Of a stretch of DNA of 64,000 nucleotides, positions 26,063 through 34,609 are shown piece by piece; the stretch's first letter is position 1; each line of letters opens with the position of its first letter. Where the stretch lies: contig DAMALH010000004.1 in NCBI GenBank assembly GCA_032000125.1, positions 1-64,000 on the forward strand, given 5' to 3'. The translations under genes and the position numbers were made by a program. The notes under the pieces were generated by a model. That model made no database searches, was not told where the DNA came from, and was given only the letters and a program-made list of their open reading frames with translations. This DNA comes from Dryocola sp032000125. Its GTDB lineage: Bacteria; Pseudomonadota; Gammaproteobacteria; Enterobacterales; Enterobacteriaceae.

Positions 26063-26081
26063 GCGCACCGCGCTGGTGCGC
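26063..26081. promoter_or_regulatory. Probable NtrC-binding site upstream of nac
   Basis: The perfect inverted repeat GCGCACC-N5-GGTGCGC fits the NtrC consensus TGCACY-N5-RGTGCA except at the outermost bases. It lies about 130 bases upstream of the sigma-54 promoter, a usual enhancer distance. Confidence 0.7.
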
Positions 26082-26195
26082 ACGTACCTCTTTTGGGGCA
26101 TAAGCAAAACGCTTTTTCAATAATGAAACGCTCGCTTATATCACTTACGCTTATAATACAGCCGCTTAGTACGCCATCGGTAAGCGGTAAAAAAG

Positions 26196-26211
26196 TGGCA
26201 AGCATCTTGCA
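26196..26211 (+). promoter_or_regulatory. sigma-54 promoter of nac
   Basis: TGGCAAG-N4-TTGCA has GG and GC exactly 12 bases apart, as required for RpoN promoters. It lies about 60 bases before the nac start. Expression under nitrogen limitation through NtrC is expected from known nac genes. Confidence 0.85.
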
Positions 26212-26269
26212 AAACCTTCCGTGACATGACCGCCGAGTCCGGCACAGGCATTCCGCGAAGGAGGCAAAA

Positions 26270-27187
26270 ATGAATTTAAGACGGCTGAAATACTTCGTCA
26301 AAATCGTCGATATCGGTAGTCTCACCCAGGCTGCTGAAGTGCTGCATATTGCCCAGCCGGCGCTGAGCCAGCAGATAGCCACCCTTGAAGGGGAACTGAG
26401 TCAGCAGTTATTAATTCGCACCAGGCGCGGCGTTACGCCAACGGAGGCGGGGAAAATCCTTTATACCCATGCGCGGACGATTCTGCGTCAGTGCGAGCAG
26501 GCGCAACTGGCCGTCGGAAACGTAGGCCAGACGATGAGCGGCCAGGTATCAATCGGGCTTGCGCCGGGAAGCGCGGCATCGTCAATTATTATGCCTCTGC
26601 TCCAGGCCGTGCGTGCCGAACTGCCGGACGTGCTGATTTATCTGCACGAAAATACCGGCTCTGTCCTTAACGACAAGCTGTTAAGCGGCCAGCTTGATAT
26701 GGCGGTGCTCTACGACAGAACGCCAACGGCAGGCATTATTAGCCAGCCGTTGCTTAAAGAAGAGCTGTTTCTGGTCGGCACCCGCGACTGCCCTGGGCAG
26801 ACTATCGATCTTGCCGCGGTAGCCGAAATGAACCTGTTCCTGCCGCGCGACTACAGCGCCGTGCGCAAACGCGTGGATGAAGCCTTCACGCTGCGTCGAC
26901 TGACGGCGAAAATTATCGGTGAGATTGAGTCCGTTGCTACCATGACGGCGGCTATCGCCAGCGGGATGGGCGTAACGGTACTGCCTGAATCCGCCGCGCG
27001 CTCGCTGGTCGGGGCCGCTAACGGCTGGATGGCCCGCATCATCAGCCCGTCGCTCAGCTTACCTTTGTCCATTAACCTGTCATCGCGCTTGCCGCTCAAC
27101 CCGCAAACCCAGGCGGTAAAAGAGATTTTAACCTCGCTGGTGACGCAGCCGGTGGTGAAAAATCCAGAGCTGTTGCTGGTTGGTTAA
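26270..27187 (+). CDS. nac: Nitrogen assimilation control protein Nac
   Basis: A 305-residue LysR-family regulator that couples sigma-54 nitrogen control to sigma-70 genes. It matches Klebsiella and E. coli Nac closely: MNLRRLKYFVKIVDIGSL at the start, the helix-turn-helix AQPALSQQIATLE and LVGTRDCPGQ. Length is exactly the family length. GAAGGAGG lies before the ATG. The sigma-54 promoter and NtrC-like site are upstream, and cbl follows on the same strand as in E. coli. Confidence 0.96.
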   Translation: MNLRRLKYFVKIVDIGSLTQAAEVLHIAQPALSQQIATLEGELSQQLLIRTRRGVTPTEAGKILYTHARTILRQCEQAQLAVGNVGQTMSGQVSIGLAPGSAASSIIMPLLQAVRAELPDVLIYLHENTGSVLNDKLLSGQLDMAVLYDRTPTAGIISQPLLKEELFLVGTRDCPGQTIDLAAVAEMNLFLPRDYSAVRKRVDEAFTLRRLTAKIIGEIESVATMTAAIASGMGVTVLPESAARSLVGAANGWMARIISPSLSLPLSINLSSRLPLNPQTQAVKEILTSLVTQPVVKNPELLLVG

Positions 27188-27294
27188 GGGCGGCTTATTG
27201 CTAAAAGGAATAAGTTGCTGGTTTTTATTATTTGTTCTGCAGGGGCTGTGACTTTAACAATAAGGTAAAGAACAGCGATGCTCCTGGGGAAAAA

Positions 27295-28239
27295 ATGAAT
27301 TTCCAGCAACTTAAGATTATCCGCGAGGCGGCGCGGCGGGACTACAATCTCACCGAAGTCGCCAGCATGCTTTTTACCTCACAGTCGGGCGTCAGTCGTC
27401 ATATCCGCGAGCTGGAAGAAGAGCTCGGCATCGAGATTTTTATCCGCCGGGGAAAACGGTTATTAGGGATGACCGAACCGGGCAAAGCGCTGCTGGTGAT
27501 TGCCGAACGTATCCTCAACGAGGCCAGCAACGTTCGTCGCCTGGCCGATCTGTTTACCAACGATACCAGCGGCGTGCTGACCATCGCCACCACGCATACC
27601 CAGGCGCGCTACAGCCTGCCGACGGTTATTAAGGCTTTTCGGGCGCTTTTTCCTGAAGTTCGCCTTGAGCTTATCCAGGGCACGCCACAAGAAATTGAAT
27701 CTCTTCTGCACAGCGGCACGGCGGATATTGGTATCGCCAGCGAACGCCTGAGTAACGATCCTACGCTTGTGGCCTATCCGTGGTTCCGTTGGTATCACAG
27801 CCTGCTGGTGCCCGAGGGGCATCCGTTAATTCACGCAAGCCCGCTGACGCTTGACGATATCAGCCGCTGGCCGCTTATCACCTATCGTCAGGGGATAACC
27901 GGCCGCTCGCGCATTGATGAGGCTTTTTCTCGCCGGGGGTTAACGCCGGACGTGGTGCTCAGCGCGCAGGATTCAGACGTGGTGAAAACCTACGTGGAGC
28001 TGGGGCTTGGGATCGGTCTGGTGGCCGATCAGGCAAGCGGTGAGGAAAGGGGCCTTGTTCGCCTTGATACAAGGCATCTGTTTGATGCTAACACCGTGTG
28101 GCTTGGGCTTAAGCGCGGCCAGCTACAGCGCAATTACGTCTGGCGGTTTATTGAATTGTGTAACCCCGAACTCTCGGTGGACGAAATTAAGCGCCTGGCG
28201 CTGGAGCCAGACGAGGTGGTTATCGATTACCAGATTTAG
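27295..28239 (+). CDS. cbl: Sulfur-starvation LysR regulator Cbl
   Basis: A 314-residue LysR-type activator of sulfonate utilisation genes such as ssu and tau. It matches E. coli Cbl (316 residues) nearly residue for residue: MNFQQLKIIREAARRDYNL, TSQSGVSRHIRELE and WLGLKRGQLQRNYVWRF. The longer frame from 27232 is rejected because the family starts at MNFQQ, which has GGGGAAAA upstream. The nac-cbl order is conserved. Confidence 0.96.
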   Translation: MNFQQLKIIREAARRDYNLTEVASMLFTSQSGVSRHIRELEEELGIEIFIRRGKRLLGMTEPGKALLVIAERILNEASNVRRLADLFTNDTSGVLTIATTHTQARYSLPTVIKAFRALFPEVRLELIQGTPQEIESLLHSGTADIGIASERLSNDPTLVAYPWFRWYHSLLVPEGHPLIHASPLTLDDISRWPLITYRQGITGRSRIDEAFSRRGLTPDVVLSAQDSDVVKTYVELGLGIGLVADQASGEERGLVRLDTRHLFDANTVWLGLKRGQLQRNYVWRFIELCNPELSVDEIKRLALEPDEVVIDYQI

Positions 28240-28303
28240 TCAGGTTATTTGTGATATAAACTAAAGCATAATGTTAATTATTTATTAAATAATTGGCACG
28301 CCA

Positions 28304-28362
28304 CGCCCGGATTACTTTTCTGAACCGCCGTTTAACTCAGAAATATTCTCCGGGCGTTTTTT
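28304..28362 (+). terminator. Terminator after cbl
   Basis: The stem CGCCCGGA / TCCGGGCG with a 37-base loop is followed by TTTTTT. Confidence 0.65.
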
Positions 28363-28485
28363 ATTTATGAGAAAAATCAGGGTCGCAAATATGGTCAAAA
28401 TTTCCAAATATCGATCGATTTACGTCATTTAATAGTTATTAACTATTGAATGTTGTTTTTTACCACTAAAAACCGATCAAATTCA

Positions 28486-28512
28486 TAAAGTTACTCCTCC
28501 GTTGTCCGATAT
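28486..28512 (+). promoter_or_regulatory. sigma-28 (FliA) promoter of the chemoreceptor gene
   Basis: TAAAGTTA, an 11-base spacer and TCCGATAT match the flagellar sigma-28 consensus (TAAAGTTT-N11-GCCGATAA) at most positions. The site is about 105 bases before the chemoreceptor start. Confidence 0.75.
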
Positions 28513-28618
28513 GTCCTTAGGCGCTTCGTTGTATTCGCTTTCTTTTTGTTCACCTTCGCAATAACGCAGCGGGTGACAATCTTTTATTGCAAGGAATAAA
28601 CCACTTGAGGGAGTAGTC

Positions 28619-30187
28619 ATGTCTTTACGAGACGTAAAAATTCGCACCAAATTAACCCTGGCCTTCAGCTTATTTATTGTGCTGATGATTTTCACCTCCG
28701 GCCTCTCGCTGCTTAGCCTGCACAAGGCAAATAACGGGATGCGGAACATCATTACGGATGATTATCCGACCACCATAAAAGCCAACCAGCTCATCGAGAA
28801 TTTCCAGGATTTTATTAACGTTCAGCAAATGATGCTGCTCGACGATAAAGGGAAGTTTCGTGAGACGGCAGAAAAACGGCTGACCGAGATCAGCGCGCGC
28901 ATCAGCGGCCTGCTCGATAGCCTCAGCAAAGCACAAGACGATGAACGCTCGCGTCGGGCGCTCGATGAAATTACCGCGGTACGCAAGGAATATCTGGATT
29001 CCCGCTTCCGTATTTTACAGGCCGTGCAGCTTAACGATCGGGAGGCTGCCCTTGAGGAGATGACCACAACCACGCTTCAGATACAGAAAAAATACAAAGC
29101 GAAAGTTCAGGCGCTGATCGCCATCCAGAATGAGCACATGACTATCGCAGGCGCGGAGGTGGCGAAGGACTATCGCACTAACCGCGCGCTGTTGATACTG
29201 ATTACGCTGTTAAGCATTGTTCTGGCGACGGTAACCGGCTGGTTTATTGTGCGCTCAATTACCCGGCCTTTAGGTCAGGCGGTAGAATTCGCGCAGGCCA
29301 TTGCCGAGGGCGATTTAACGCGCAGCATTGATATCCACCATCGGGATGAAACGGGCGTTTTACTCAATGCGCTCATGGCAATGAAAGCTCGCCTGCAGGA
29401 GATCGTGCGCGAGGTGCAAAAAGGCTCCGAGAACATATCTACCGCGGCGGCGCAGATTGTCGCCGGTAACCACGATCTGGCGGCGCGCACCGAGGAGCAG
29501 GCCAGCTCCGTTGAAGAGACCGCGGCTTCCATGGAGCAGATCACCTCGACGGTAAAAAATACCTACGATCACACCAACGTTGCCTCGCAGCTCTCAGCCG
29601 ATACGGCAAGCGTGGTGAAGAAAAACGGGCAGATGATGTCGCAGGTGACCAGCAAAATGCGCCTGATTAACGATACTTCTAACCGCATGTCCGACATCAT
29701 CAACCTGATTGATTCCATCGCTTTCCAGACCAATATTCTCGCGCTGAATGCCGCCGTAGAAGCGGCGCGGGCCGGTGAGCATGGGCGTGGGTTTGCCGTA
29801 GTGGCCGGTGAGGTACGCCAGCTTGCGCAAAAAAGCGCATCCTCGGCCAGTGAGATCCGTAGCCTGATTGAGAATTCAACTTCGCAAACGCGTGAGGGGA
29901 TGGATCTGGTGCAGACCGCCAATCAGCAAATTACCGGTATGGTCAGCAACGTTGACGAGATGAACGGCATTCTTAGCGAGATTAAACAGGCAAGCCTTGA
30001 GCAAACCGAAGGAATTTCGCAGATCAATACCGCCATCGGCATGATTGATACCACCACGCAGCAAAACTCCTGCCTTGTGGAGCAATCGGTAGCGGCGGCG
30101 GCCTCGCTTAACGAGCAGGCGCAGCATTTGCGGGAAATGGTGAGGGTGTTCCGCTTAGAACAAACCGGTTCGTCGCAATTCGCTTAA
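28619..30187 (+). CDS. Methyl-accepting chemotaxis protein
   Basis: A 522-residue inner-membrane chemoreceptor. TM1 is at about residues 13-33, a four-helix-bundle periplasmic sensor follows to about 190, TM2 is at about 193-213, then a HAMP domain and the cytoplasmic signalling helix with the conserved hairpin NILALNAAVEAARAGEHGRG. It ends in SSQFA, so the NWETF/NWETF-like pentapeptide for CheR binding is missing and methylation would rely on other receptors. A sigma-28 promoter and a GAGGGAG ribosome site precede it. The ligand is unknown. Confidence 0.93.
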   Translation: MSLRDVKIRTKLTLAFSLFIVLMIFTSGLSLLSLHKANNGMRNIITDDYPTTIKANQLIENFQDFINVQQMMLLDDKGKFRETAEKRLTEISARISGLLDSLSKAQDDERSRRALDEITAVRKEYLDSRFRILQAVQLNDREAALEEMTTTTLQIQKKYKAKVQALIAIQNEHMTIAGAEVAKDYRTNRALLILITLLSIVLATVTGWFIVRSITRPLGQAVEFAQAIAEGDLTRSIDIHHRDETGVLLNALMAMKARLQEIVREVQKGSENISTAAAQIVAGNHDLAARTEEQASSVEETAASMEQITSTVKNTYDHTNVASQLSADTASVVKKNGQMMSQVTSKMRLINDTSNRMSDIINLIDSIAFQTNILALNAAVEAARAGEHGRGFAVVAGEVRQLAQKSASSASEIRSLIENSTSQTREGMDLVQTANQQITGMVSNVDEMNGILSEIKQASLEQTEGISQINTAIGMIDTTTQQNSCLVEQSVAAAASLNEQAQHLREMVRVFRLEQTGSSQFA

Positions 30188-30244
30188 CGGGGCGGGTGGC
30201 GATACGAAGCGTTATCCGCCCGTTTTCCCCTGAAGGCTAAAGCG

Positions 30245-30276
30245 AAAGCCCGCTTATAACATTAAGCGGGCTTTTT
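30245..30276 (+). terminator. Terminator after the chemoreceptor gene
   Basis: A 12-base-pair stem (AAAGCCCGCTTA / TAAGCGGGCTTT) with a six-base loop is followed by TTTT. Confidence 0.85.
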
Positions 30277-30316
30277 AGCTTTGTCGGGGCCTGGCCTTAA
30301 CAGCCAAGCCGTAAAC

Positions 30317-30817
30317 TTATTGCCGCAAGCGCCATAGCTTTCGGTAAAAAAAGGCATCCAGCGCGAAGGCTCCGCCACCCCGCGTAATCATATACAGCGC
30401 CAGGAATCCCATCAGCACCGGGAATTCAATGCCGCGGTCGAACCACGGCCAGGTGGGCCCAAGGGCGTAGCTAATGCCCGCCATCTGCATGGCGATGAAG
30501 AGCGCCACGGCTCGCGTGCCTAGCCCGATGATAAGCATGATGGCGCCGCAGGTTTCCAGCAGCAAGATCAGGAAAGCCAGTTGCGGAGCGAAGGGCAGGC
30601 CCAACACGTTCTGGATAAGGTTAATCGAGCCGCCCAGCGGATCGGCCATTGAGCCGTGCGGTATGCCCAGGGCTTTAGGCAACCCGTGGGTCAGCAGCAC
30701 AATGCCAAACGCGATGCGCAGCAGGGTATAAAACACAGGCTCGCCGTAGCGTTGCAAAGCTGACAACGCGTTCAGCCACGGCGGCGCGGACGCCTTATTT
30801 GTCGCTTCATTGGTCAT
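30317..30817 (-). CDS. DoxX family membrane protein
   Basis: A 166-residue protein with four hydrophobic segments and DoxX-family features (LLRIAFGIVLLTHGLPK near the start, LLLETCGAIMLIIGL in the middle). AAGGAG precedes the ATG. It is on the same strand as the DUF1097, small ORF and SDR genes and may be cotranscribed with them. The role is unknown; relatives are linked to redox or quinone metabolism. Confidence 0.83.
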   Translation of the reverse strand: MTNEATNKASAPPWLNALSALQRYGEPVFYTLLRIAFGIVLLTHGLPKALGIPHGSMADPLGGSINLIQNVLGLPFAPQLAFLILLLETCGAIMLIIGLGTRAVALFIAMQMAGISYALGPTWPWFDRGIEFPVLMGFLALYMITRGGGAFALDAFFYRKLWRLRQ

Positions 30818-30874
30818 GATGGCTCCTTCTCTTCTGCTTGAGCACGTTATTGCCTTGTGATTCAGGATGGCCGT

Positions 30875-31363
30875 TTACGCCGGCTGCACCTGATTAACCC
30901 GTTTTTGCCAGGCGTGGGCGAGAAAGCCGGCGAGCGTACCGATGGCGATCGTCGCGCTCAGGCCGCTAAGCGTTGCCAGCGAAGGGGAAGGGTGCGCGGC
31001 AAACCAGGTGACCAGCCCAAGGAAGAACCCGAGCAGGTTATTGAAGACCGGTGCCCTGGCCATCGACAGCGTGAGCGCGGTAATCACAATCACCACCGGC
31101 GCGATGGCATATTTGCCCAGCAGGGGGTGAAGCGTGCCCAGCATGTATGCTGCGCCGAGGCCTAACACCATGCCGGTCAGCACGCAGGCGAGGCTGATAA
31201 GCCCGCTGCGCAGGTTCAGACCACGGGTGAAAAAGGCTATCCAGCCGACAAACATCGCCCAGACCGGCAATTCGAGCATCATGACAAAGGTGGCCGCCGA
31301 GGAGGCCACGGCGGACTCGCCGAGTACGATTTTTACGTATTTGAGCCGGGCGTTAACGGTCAT
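30875..31363 (-). CDS. DUF1097 family membrane protein
   Basis: A 162-residue protein with about five hydrophobic segments, similar to DUF1097 proteins such as YcdZ. The ATG at 31363 is chosen because GGAGG lies about eight bases upstream; the longer frame adds an unlikely cysteine- and arginine-rich tail. The function is unknown. It overlaps the end of a small upstream frame by 11 bases. Confidence 0.8.
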   Translation of the reverse strand: MTVNARLKYVKIVLGESAVASSAATFVMMLELPVWAMFVGWIAFFTRGLNLRSGLISLACVLTGMVLGLGAAYMLGTLHPLLGKYAIAPVVIVITALTLSMARAPVFNNLLGFFLGLVTWFAAHPSPSLATLSGLSATIAIGTLAGFLAHAWQKRVNQVQPA

Positions 31364-31520
31364 CAGACACCTCCGACATGAATTGCGGCGCCAGCAGCAC
31401 GCCCGGATTAACACGGTGCAAAAATTCAGCGCGGATAAATTTGGCGTCCGCCAGCAGGCGGGCTGCTACTGCGTCAAATTCGTTGACGGCGCCGACAATC
31501 AAAATGGCTTGATGCATAAG
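31353..31520 (-). CDS. Possible small protein between SDR and DUF1097 genes
   Basis: A 55-residue frame starting MHQAILIVGAVNEFD has CTGGAGA upstream, starts 19 bases after the SDR stop and overlaps the DUF1097 start. The layout fits a real operon member. I do not recognise it; it could also be a remnant of a larger Rossmann-type protein, given the ILIVGA start. Confidence 0.4.
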   Translation of the reverse strand, partial: LMHQAILIVGAVNEFDAVAARLLADAKFIRAEFLHRVNPGVLLAPQFMSEVSDDR

Positions 31521-31539
31521 ATTCTCCAGGCCTCGCGGC

Positions 31540-32280
31540 TCATGCGAAGCCGCCGTTGGCGCGCAGCACCTGCGAGTTGATCCAGCCGCCGTCCGGGCCG
31601 ACCAGGAATGAGACGGCGTTTGCAATATCCTCAGGCGTCCCGAGACGCTGCAGCGGAGTCATCCCGGCGATACGGTCGATTTGTTCCTGGGTTTTACCGT
31701 TCAGAAACAGCTCCGTACCGACCGGCCCCGGCGCGACGGCGTTGACGGTAACGTTACGGCCGCTGAGCTCGTTGGCAAGCACGTGCACCAGCCCTTCAAC
31801 GCCGGCTTTAGACGCGATATAGGGCCCGTAGGACGGGAAAGATTTGGCAATGACGCTGGTGGATAACGCAACGATCCGGCCGCCGTCGCTGACGTTAGCC
31901 CCGGCCGCCGCCAGCACGAGAAAGGCGCCGCGCAGGTTGGTGGCGATAACCTTATCGAAATCAGCCAGGCTGTCGGCGGTGACGGGAGCCATCGGCATAA
32001 TGCCCGCGCTGTTAACCACCACGTCGATCCGGCCGAAAGCTTGTTTCGCCCTGTTGAACAATGTGGTCACTTCGTCGGCGATACCAACGTCGGCCTGAAT
32101 CGCGATGGCCCTGCCGCCGGCAGATTCGATAGCGGAAACCGTCTCCTGCGCTTTTGCCGCGTTGCCCGCATAGTTAACGACGACGGCAAAGCCGTCGGCG
32201 GCTAAACGTCTGGCGATAGCCTGGCCAATGCCGCGCGAGGCTCCCGTCACGATGGCCGTTTTTACCGTATTAGCATTCAT
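31540..32280 (-). CDS. SDR family oxidoreductase
   Basis: A 246-residue NAD(P)H-dependent short-chain dehydrogenase. The cofactor motif TGASRGIGQAIA is at residues 13-24, NSAGIMP follows near 90, and the catalytic Ser and YxxxK lie in YGPYIASKAGVEG. AGGAGCG precedes the ATG. It is divergent from the LysR-type gene at 32401, which probably regulates it. The substrate is unknown. Confidence 0.9.
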   Translation of the reverse strand: MNANTVKTAIVTGASRGIGQAIARRLAADGFAVVVNYAGNAAKAQETVSAIESAGGRAIAIQADVGIADEVTTLFNRAKQAFGRIDVVVNSAGIMPMAPVTADSLADFDKVIATNLRGAFLVLAAAGANVSDGGRIVALSTSVIAKSFPSYGPYIASKAGVEGLVHVLANELSGRNVTVNAVAPGPVGTELFLNGKTQEQIDRIAGMTPLQRLGTPEDIANAVSFLVGPDGGWINSQVLRANGGFA

Positions 32281-32400
32281 AAAGCGCTCCTGATTGAAAT
32301 AAAGGCGATTGCCCGTGGAACAAATTATGTTTGCTAACCGGGAACAGATAAATCCTGCTAGATTGGCTTATTAATTCAACCAGAGACAACAATCAGCCTC

Positions 32401-33324
32401 ATGGATCGCTTTGACTCGCTTCAACTGTTTGTCCGTATCGTGGAGCTCAGCAGCTTTAGCCAGGCCGCCGCCGCGCTGGAGATCCCTCGCGCCACCGCCA
32501 CCCATGCGATCAAGGAACTGGAGGCGAGGCTCGGTACACGCCTGCTCGATCGGACCACGCGCCACGTTCGCCCGACGCTCGACGGTGAGGCGTTCTACGA
32601 GCGGTGCGTGCACGTGCTGAACGAACTGGATATCGCCGAATCTTCCCTGCGGCACACGGCTTCAAACCCTCGTGGTACGCTGCGCGTGGACATGCACGGC
32701 ACGCACGCGACGCAAATTGTGCTGCCAGAAATAGACGACTTTAGAGCCCGGTATCCCGAAATCGATCTAGTGGTCAGCAGTGGAGACCGGCTGGTTGATT
32801 TGGTGCGGGAAGGCGTGGACTGCGTTGTGCGTGCCGGCACCCCACGCGATTCGTCACTGGTGGCAAGGCGGCTGGCCGTTATGCCGCAGGTCGTGTGCGC
32901 AAGCCCGGAATACCTCGCCCGCTTCGGCACTCCGCGTCACCCGGATGACTTTGCGGCCCATCAGGTTGTGAAGTTCTTTTCGGGCAGCGGCGTGGTGGAC
33001 AGCACGCTGGCGCTGCTGGTTGACGGGCAGGTGCGTGAGTTTTCCTTTGACGGCTGGATGTCGGTCAACGACGCCGAGAACTATGTTATCAGCGCGCTGC
33101 GGGGCTGCGGACTGATTCAGCTTCCGCGTTTTCATATTGAAGAGGCGCTCCGCGAGGGGAGACTGGTCGAAGTGCTCGCGCACATGCCCAGCCCGGTTTT
33201 TCCGCTTTTCGCGCTCTATCCCTATCATCGTCAGCCGTCTCCGCGGGTGCGGGTATTTATCGACTGGCTCAGCAACGTATATGAAAAAAAATTCGGCCCG
33301 CTTCCCGCCATGCCTTCGCCGTAA
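32401..33324 (+). CDS. LysR family transcriptional regulator
   Basis: A 307-residue regulator with an N-terminal helix-turn-helix (SFSQAAAALEIPRATATHAIKE) and a substrate-binding domain of the CrgA/AaeR-like group (GTLRVDMHG, VVSSGDRLVDLVREGVDCVVRAG). It is divergent from the SDR-DUF1097-DoxX group and likely controls it. Confidence 0.88.
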   Translation: MDRFDSLQLFVRIVELSSFSQAAAALEIPRATATHAIKELEARLGTRLLDRTTRHVRPTLDGEAFYERCVHVLNELDIAESSLRHTASNPRGTLRVDMHGTHATQIVLPEIDDFRARYPEIDLVVSSGDRLVDLVREGVDCVVRAGTPRDSSLVARRLAVMPQVVCASPEYLARFGTPRHPDDFAAHQVVKFFSGSGVVDSTLALLVDGQVREFSFDGWMSVNDAENYVISALRGCGLIQLPRFHIEEALREGRLVEVLAHMPSPVFPLFALYPYHRQPSPRVRVFIDWLSNVYEKKFGPLPAMPSP

Positions 33325-33512
33325 AACTCATGCGCGAGTAAGGCCGCTCCTTATTTTTGCGAGCGGGTTTTGAACGCCACGCGTTTGCCGTTCGCTTACT
33401 GGCGTCAGGCGGGATGGCACGCCTGCCGCTTAGCGATATTTTGTGTTCTGCCTCTCAAATTTGGCATTCCCGCTTTGACGAAAAAATACATTCTGGCTAG
33501 CGTAAAGTCATT

Positions 33513-33526
33513 ATGAAACGTTTCAT
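33513..33526. promoter_or_regulatory. LacI-type operator upstream of the regulator gene
   Basis: The palindrome ATGAAACGTTTCAT has a central CG typical of LacI/GalR operators. It lies just upstream of the regulator start, which suggests autoregulation. The same core recurs at 34558-34581. Confidence 0.8.
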
Positions 33527-33541
33527 TTTGGGTTGAAGGAC

Positions 33542-34549
33542 ATGGTTGCAACAATTAAGGACGTGGCTAGTCTTGCGGGTGTATCGCTTGGCACGGTATC
33601 TAAAGTGATTAACGGCGACCCGAGCGTCAGCGACAAACGTCGTGAACGCGTCAAAGTAGCGATAGCGACGCTGGGCTATTCCCCCAACAGCATTGCGCAG
33701 AATTTACGCACCGCCAACTCAAAAACCATTTCGGTGCTGCTGGCCAATATCACTAACCCTTTTCAGATGGCTCTGGCAAAGGGCATAGAAGAGGTGGCGG
33801 TGGCGCATAACTACAATCTGACCATCAGCGCTACCAACGAGCAGACGGAAAAAGAGCTCGACAGCCTTGAGATGTTCGAGCGCAACCGGAGTGAAGGCAT
33901 CATCATTTGCAGCACCGGCAAAACGCAGGAGAGGATCTGCTCGCTGATTGAAAAAAATATCCCGGTAGTGATGGTGGACCGTTTTGTTCCCGGTATTCCT
34001 TGCGACTACGTCGGGGACGATTTTTCACGCGCCGTTGAAATTGCGCTTGGGCATTTGCAGGCGCTGGGGCACAGCCGCATCGGGATTATTCATGGCGACA
34101 TGAATACCTATCACGGCGCGTACCGGCATGGCCTGGTGCTGAAAAAAATGCGCAGGCTGGGGCTTTCCCAGGAGCCGCTTTTGCACAAGACGGGGCCTTA
34201 TACCTACGAGCAGGGAGCGTGCGCGTTTCGTGAGCTGATGGCTATATCCGTACCGCCGACGGCGGTACTGGCGGTGAATAACATGCTTTGCGCGGGGGCC
34301 ATTAACGCGGCGAATAACGACGATGTGAATATTCCCGGCGACGTCTCCCTCATTCTCATCAATGAAAACAACTATATGTGGGACATCGTTTCGCCGGGCA
34401 TCACCATGGTTACCCAGTCTCCGCTGAGCATCGGGCGTCGCGCCGCAAATATTATTTTTGAGCGCCTGCGGGACAAAGAGAAGGCGGCGTTTACCAGCAC
34501 GCTGCTGGAACCTTCGCTGGTGATCAGAGAGTCGACGCGCATCCTTTAA
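33542..34549 (+). CDS. LacI family transcriptional regulator
   Basis: A 335-residue repressor with the family start MVATIKDVASLAGVSLGTV and hinge region, then a periplasmic-binding-protein-like sensor domain. The ATG at 33542 gives the family start; a TTG at 33533 is possible because the ribosome site is close to the ATG. It is followed by an operon whose operator (34558-34581) has the same palindrome as its own promoter, so it very probably controls itself and the operon. Confidence 0.9.
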   Translation: MVATIKDVASLAGVSLGTVSKVINGDPSVSDKRRERVKVAIATLGYSPNSIAQNLRTANSKTISVLLANITNPFQMALAKGIEEVAVAHNYNLTISATNEQTEKELDSLEMFERNRSEGIIICSTGKTQERICSLIEKNIPVVMVDRFVPGIPCDYVGDDFSRAVEIALGHLQALGHSRIGIIHGDMNTYHGAYRHGLVLKKMRRLGLSQEPLLHKTGPYTYEQGACAFRELMAISVPPTAVLAVNNMLCAGAINAANNDDVNIPGDVSLILINENNYMWDIVSPGITMVTQSPLSIGRRAANIIFERLRDKEKAAFTSTLLEPSLVIRESTRIL

Positions 34550-34557
34550 TTTTTTTC

Positions 34558-34581
34558 TAAAAATGAAACGTTTCATTTTTA
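34558..34581. promoter_or_regulatory. LacI-type operator of the kinase-dehydrogenase operon
   Basis: A perfect 24-base palindrome centred on TGAAACGTTTCA lies about 30 bases before the kinase gene. It shares the 14-base core with 33513-33526. Confidence 0.85.
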
Positions 34582-34609
34582 AGGGCAGACATAATAAAAG
34601 GCATATAAA

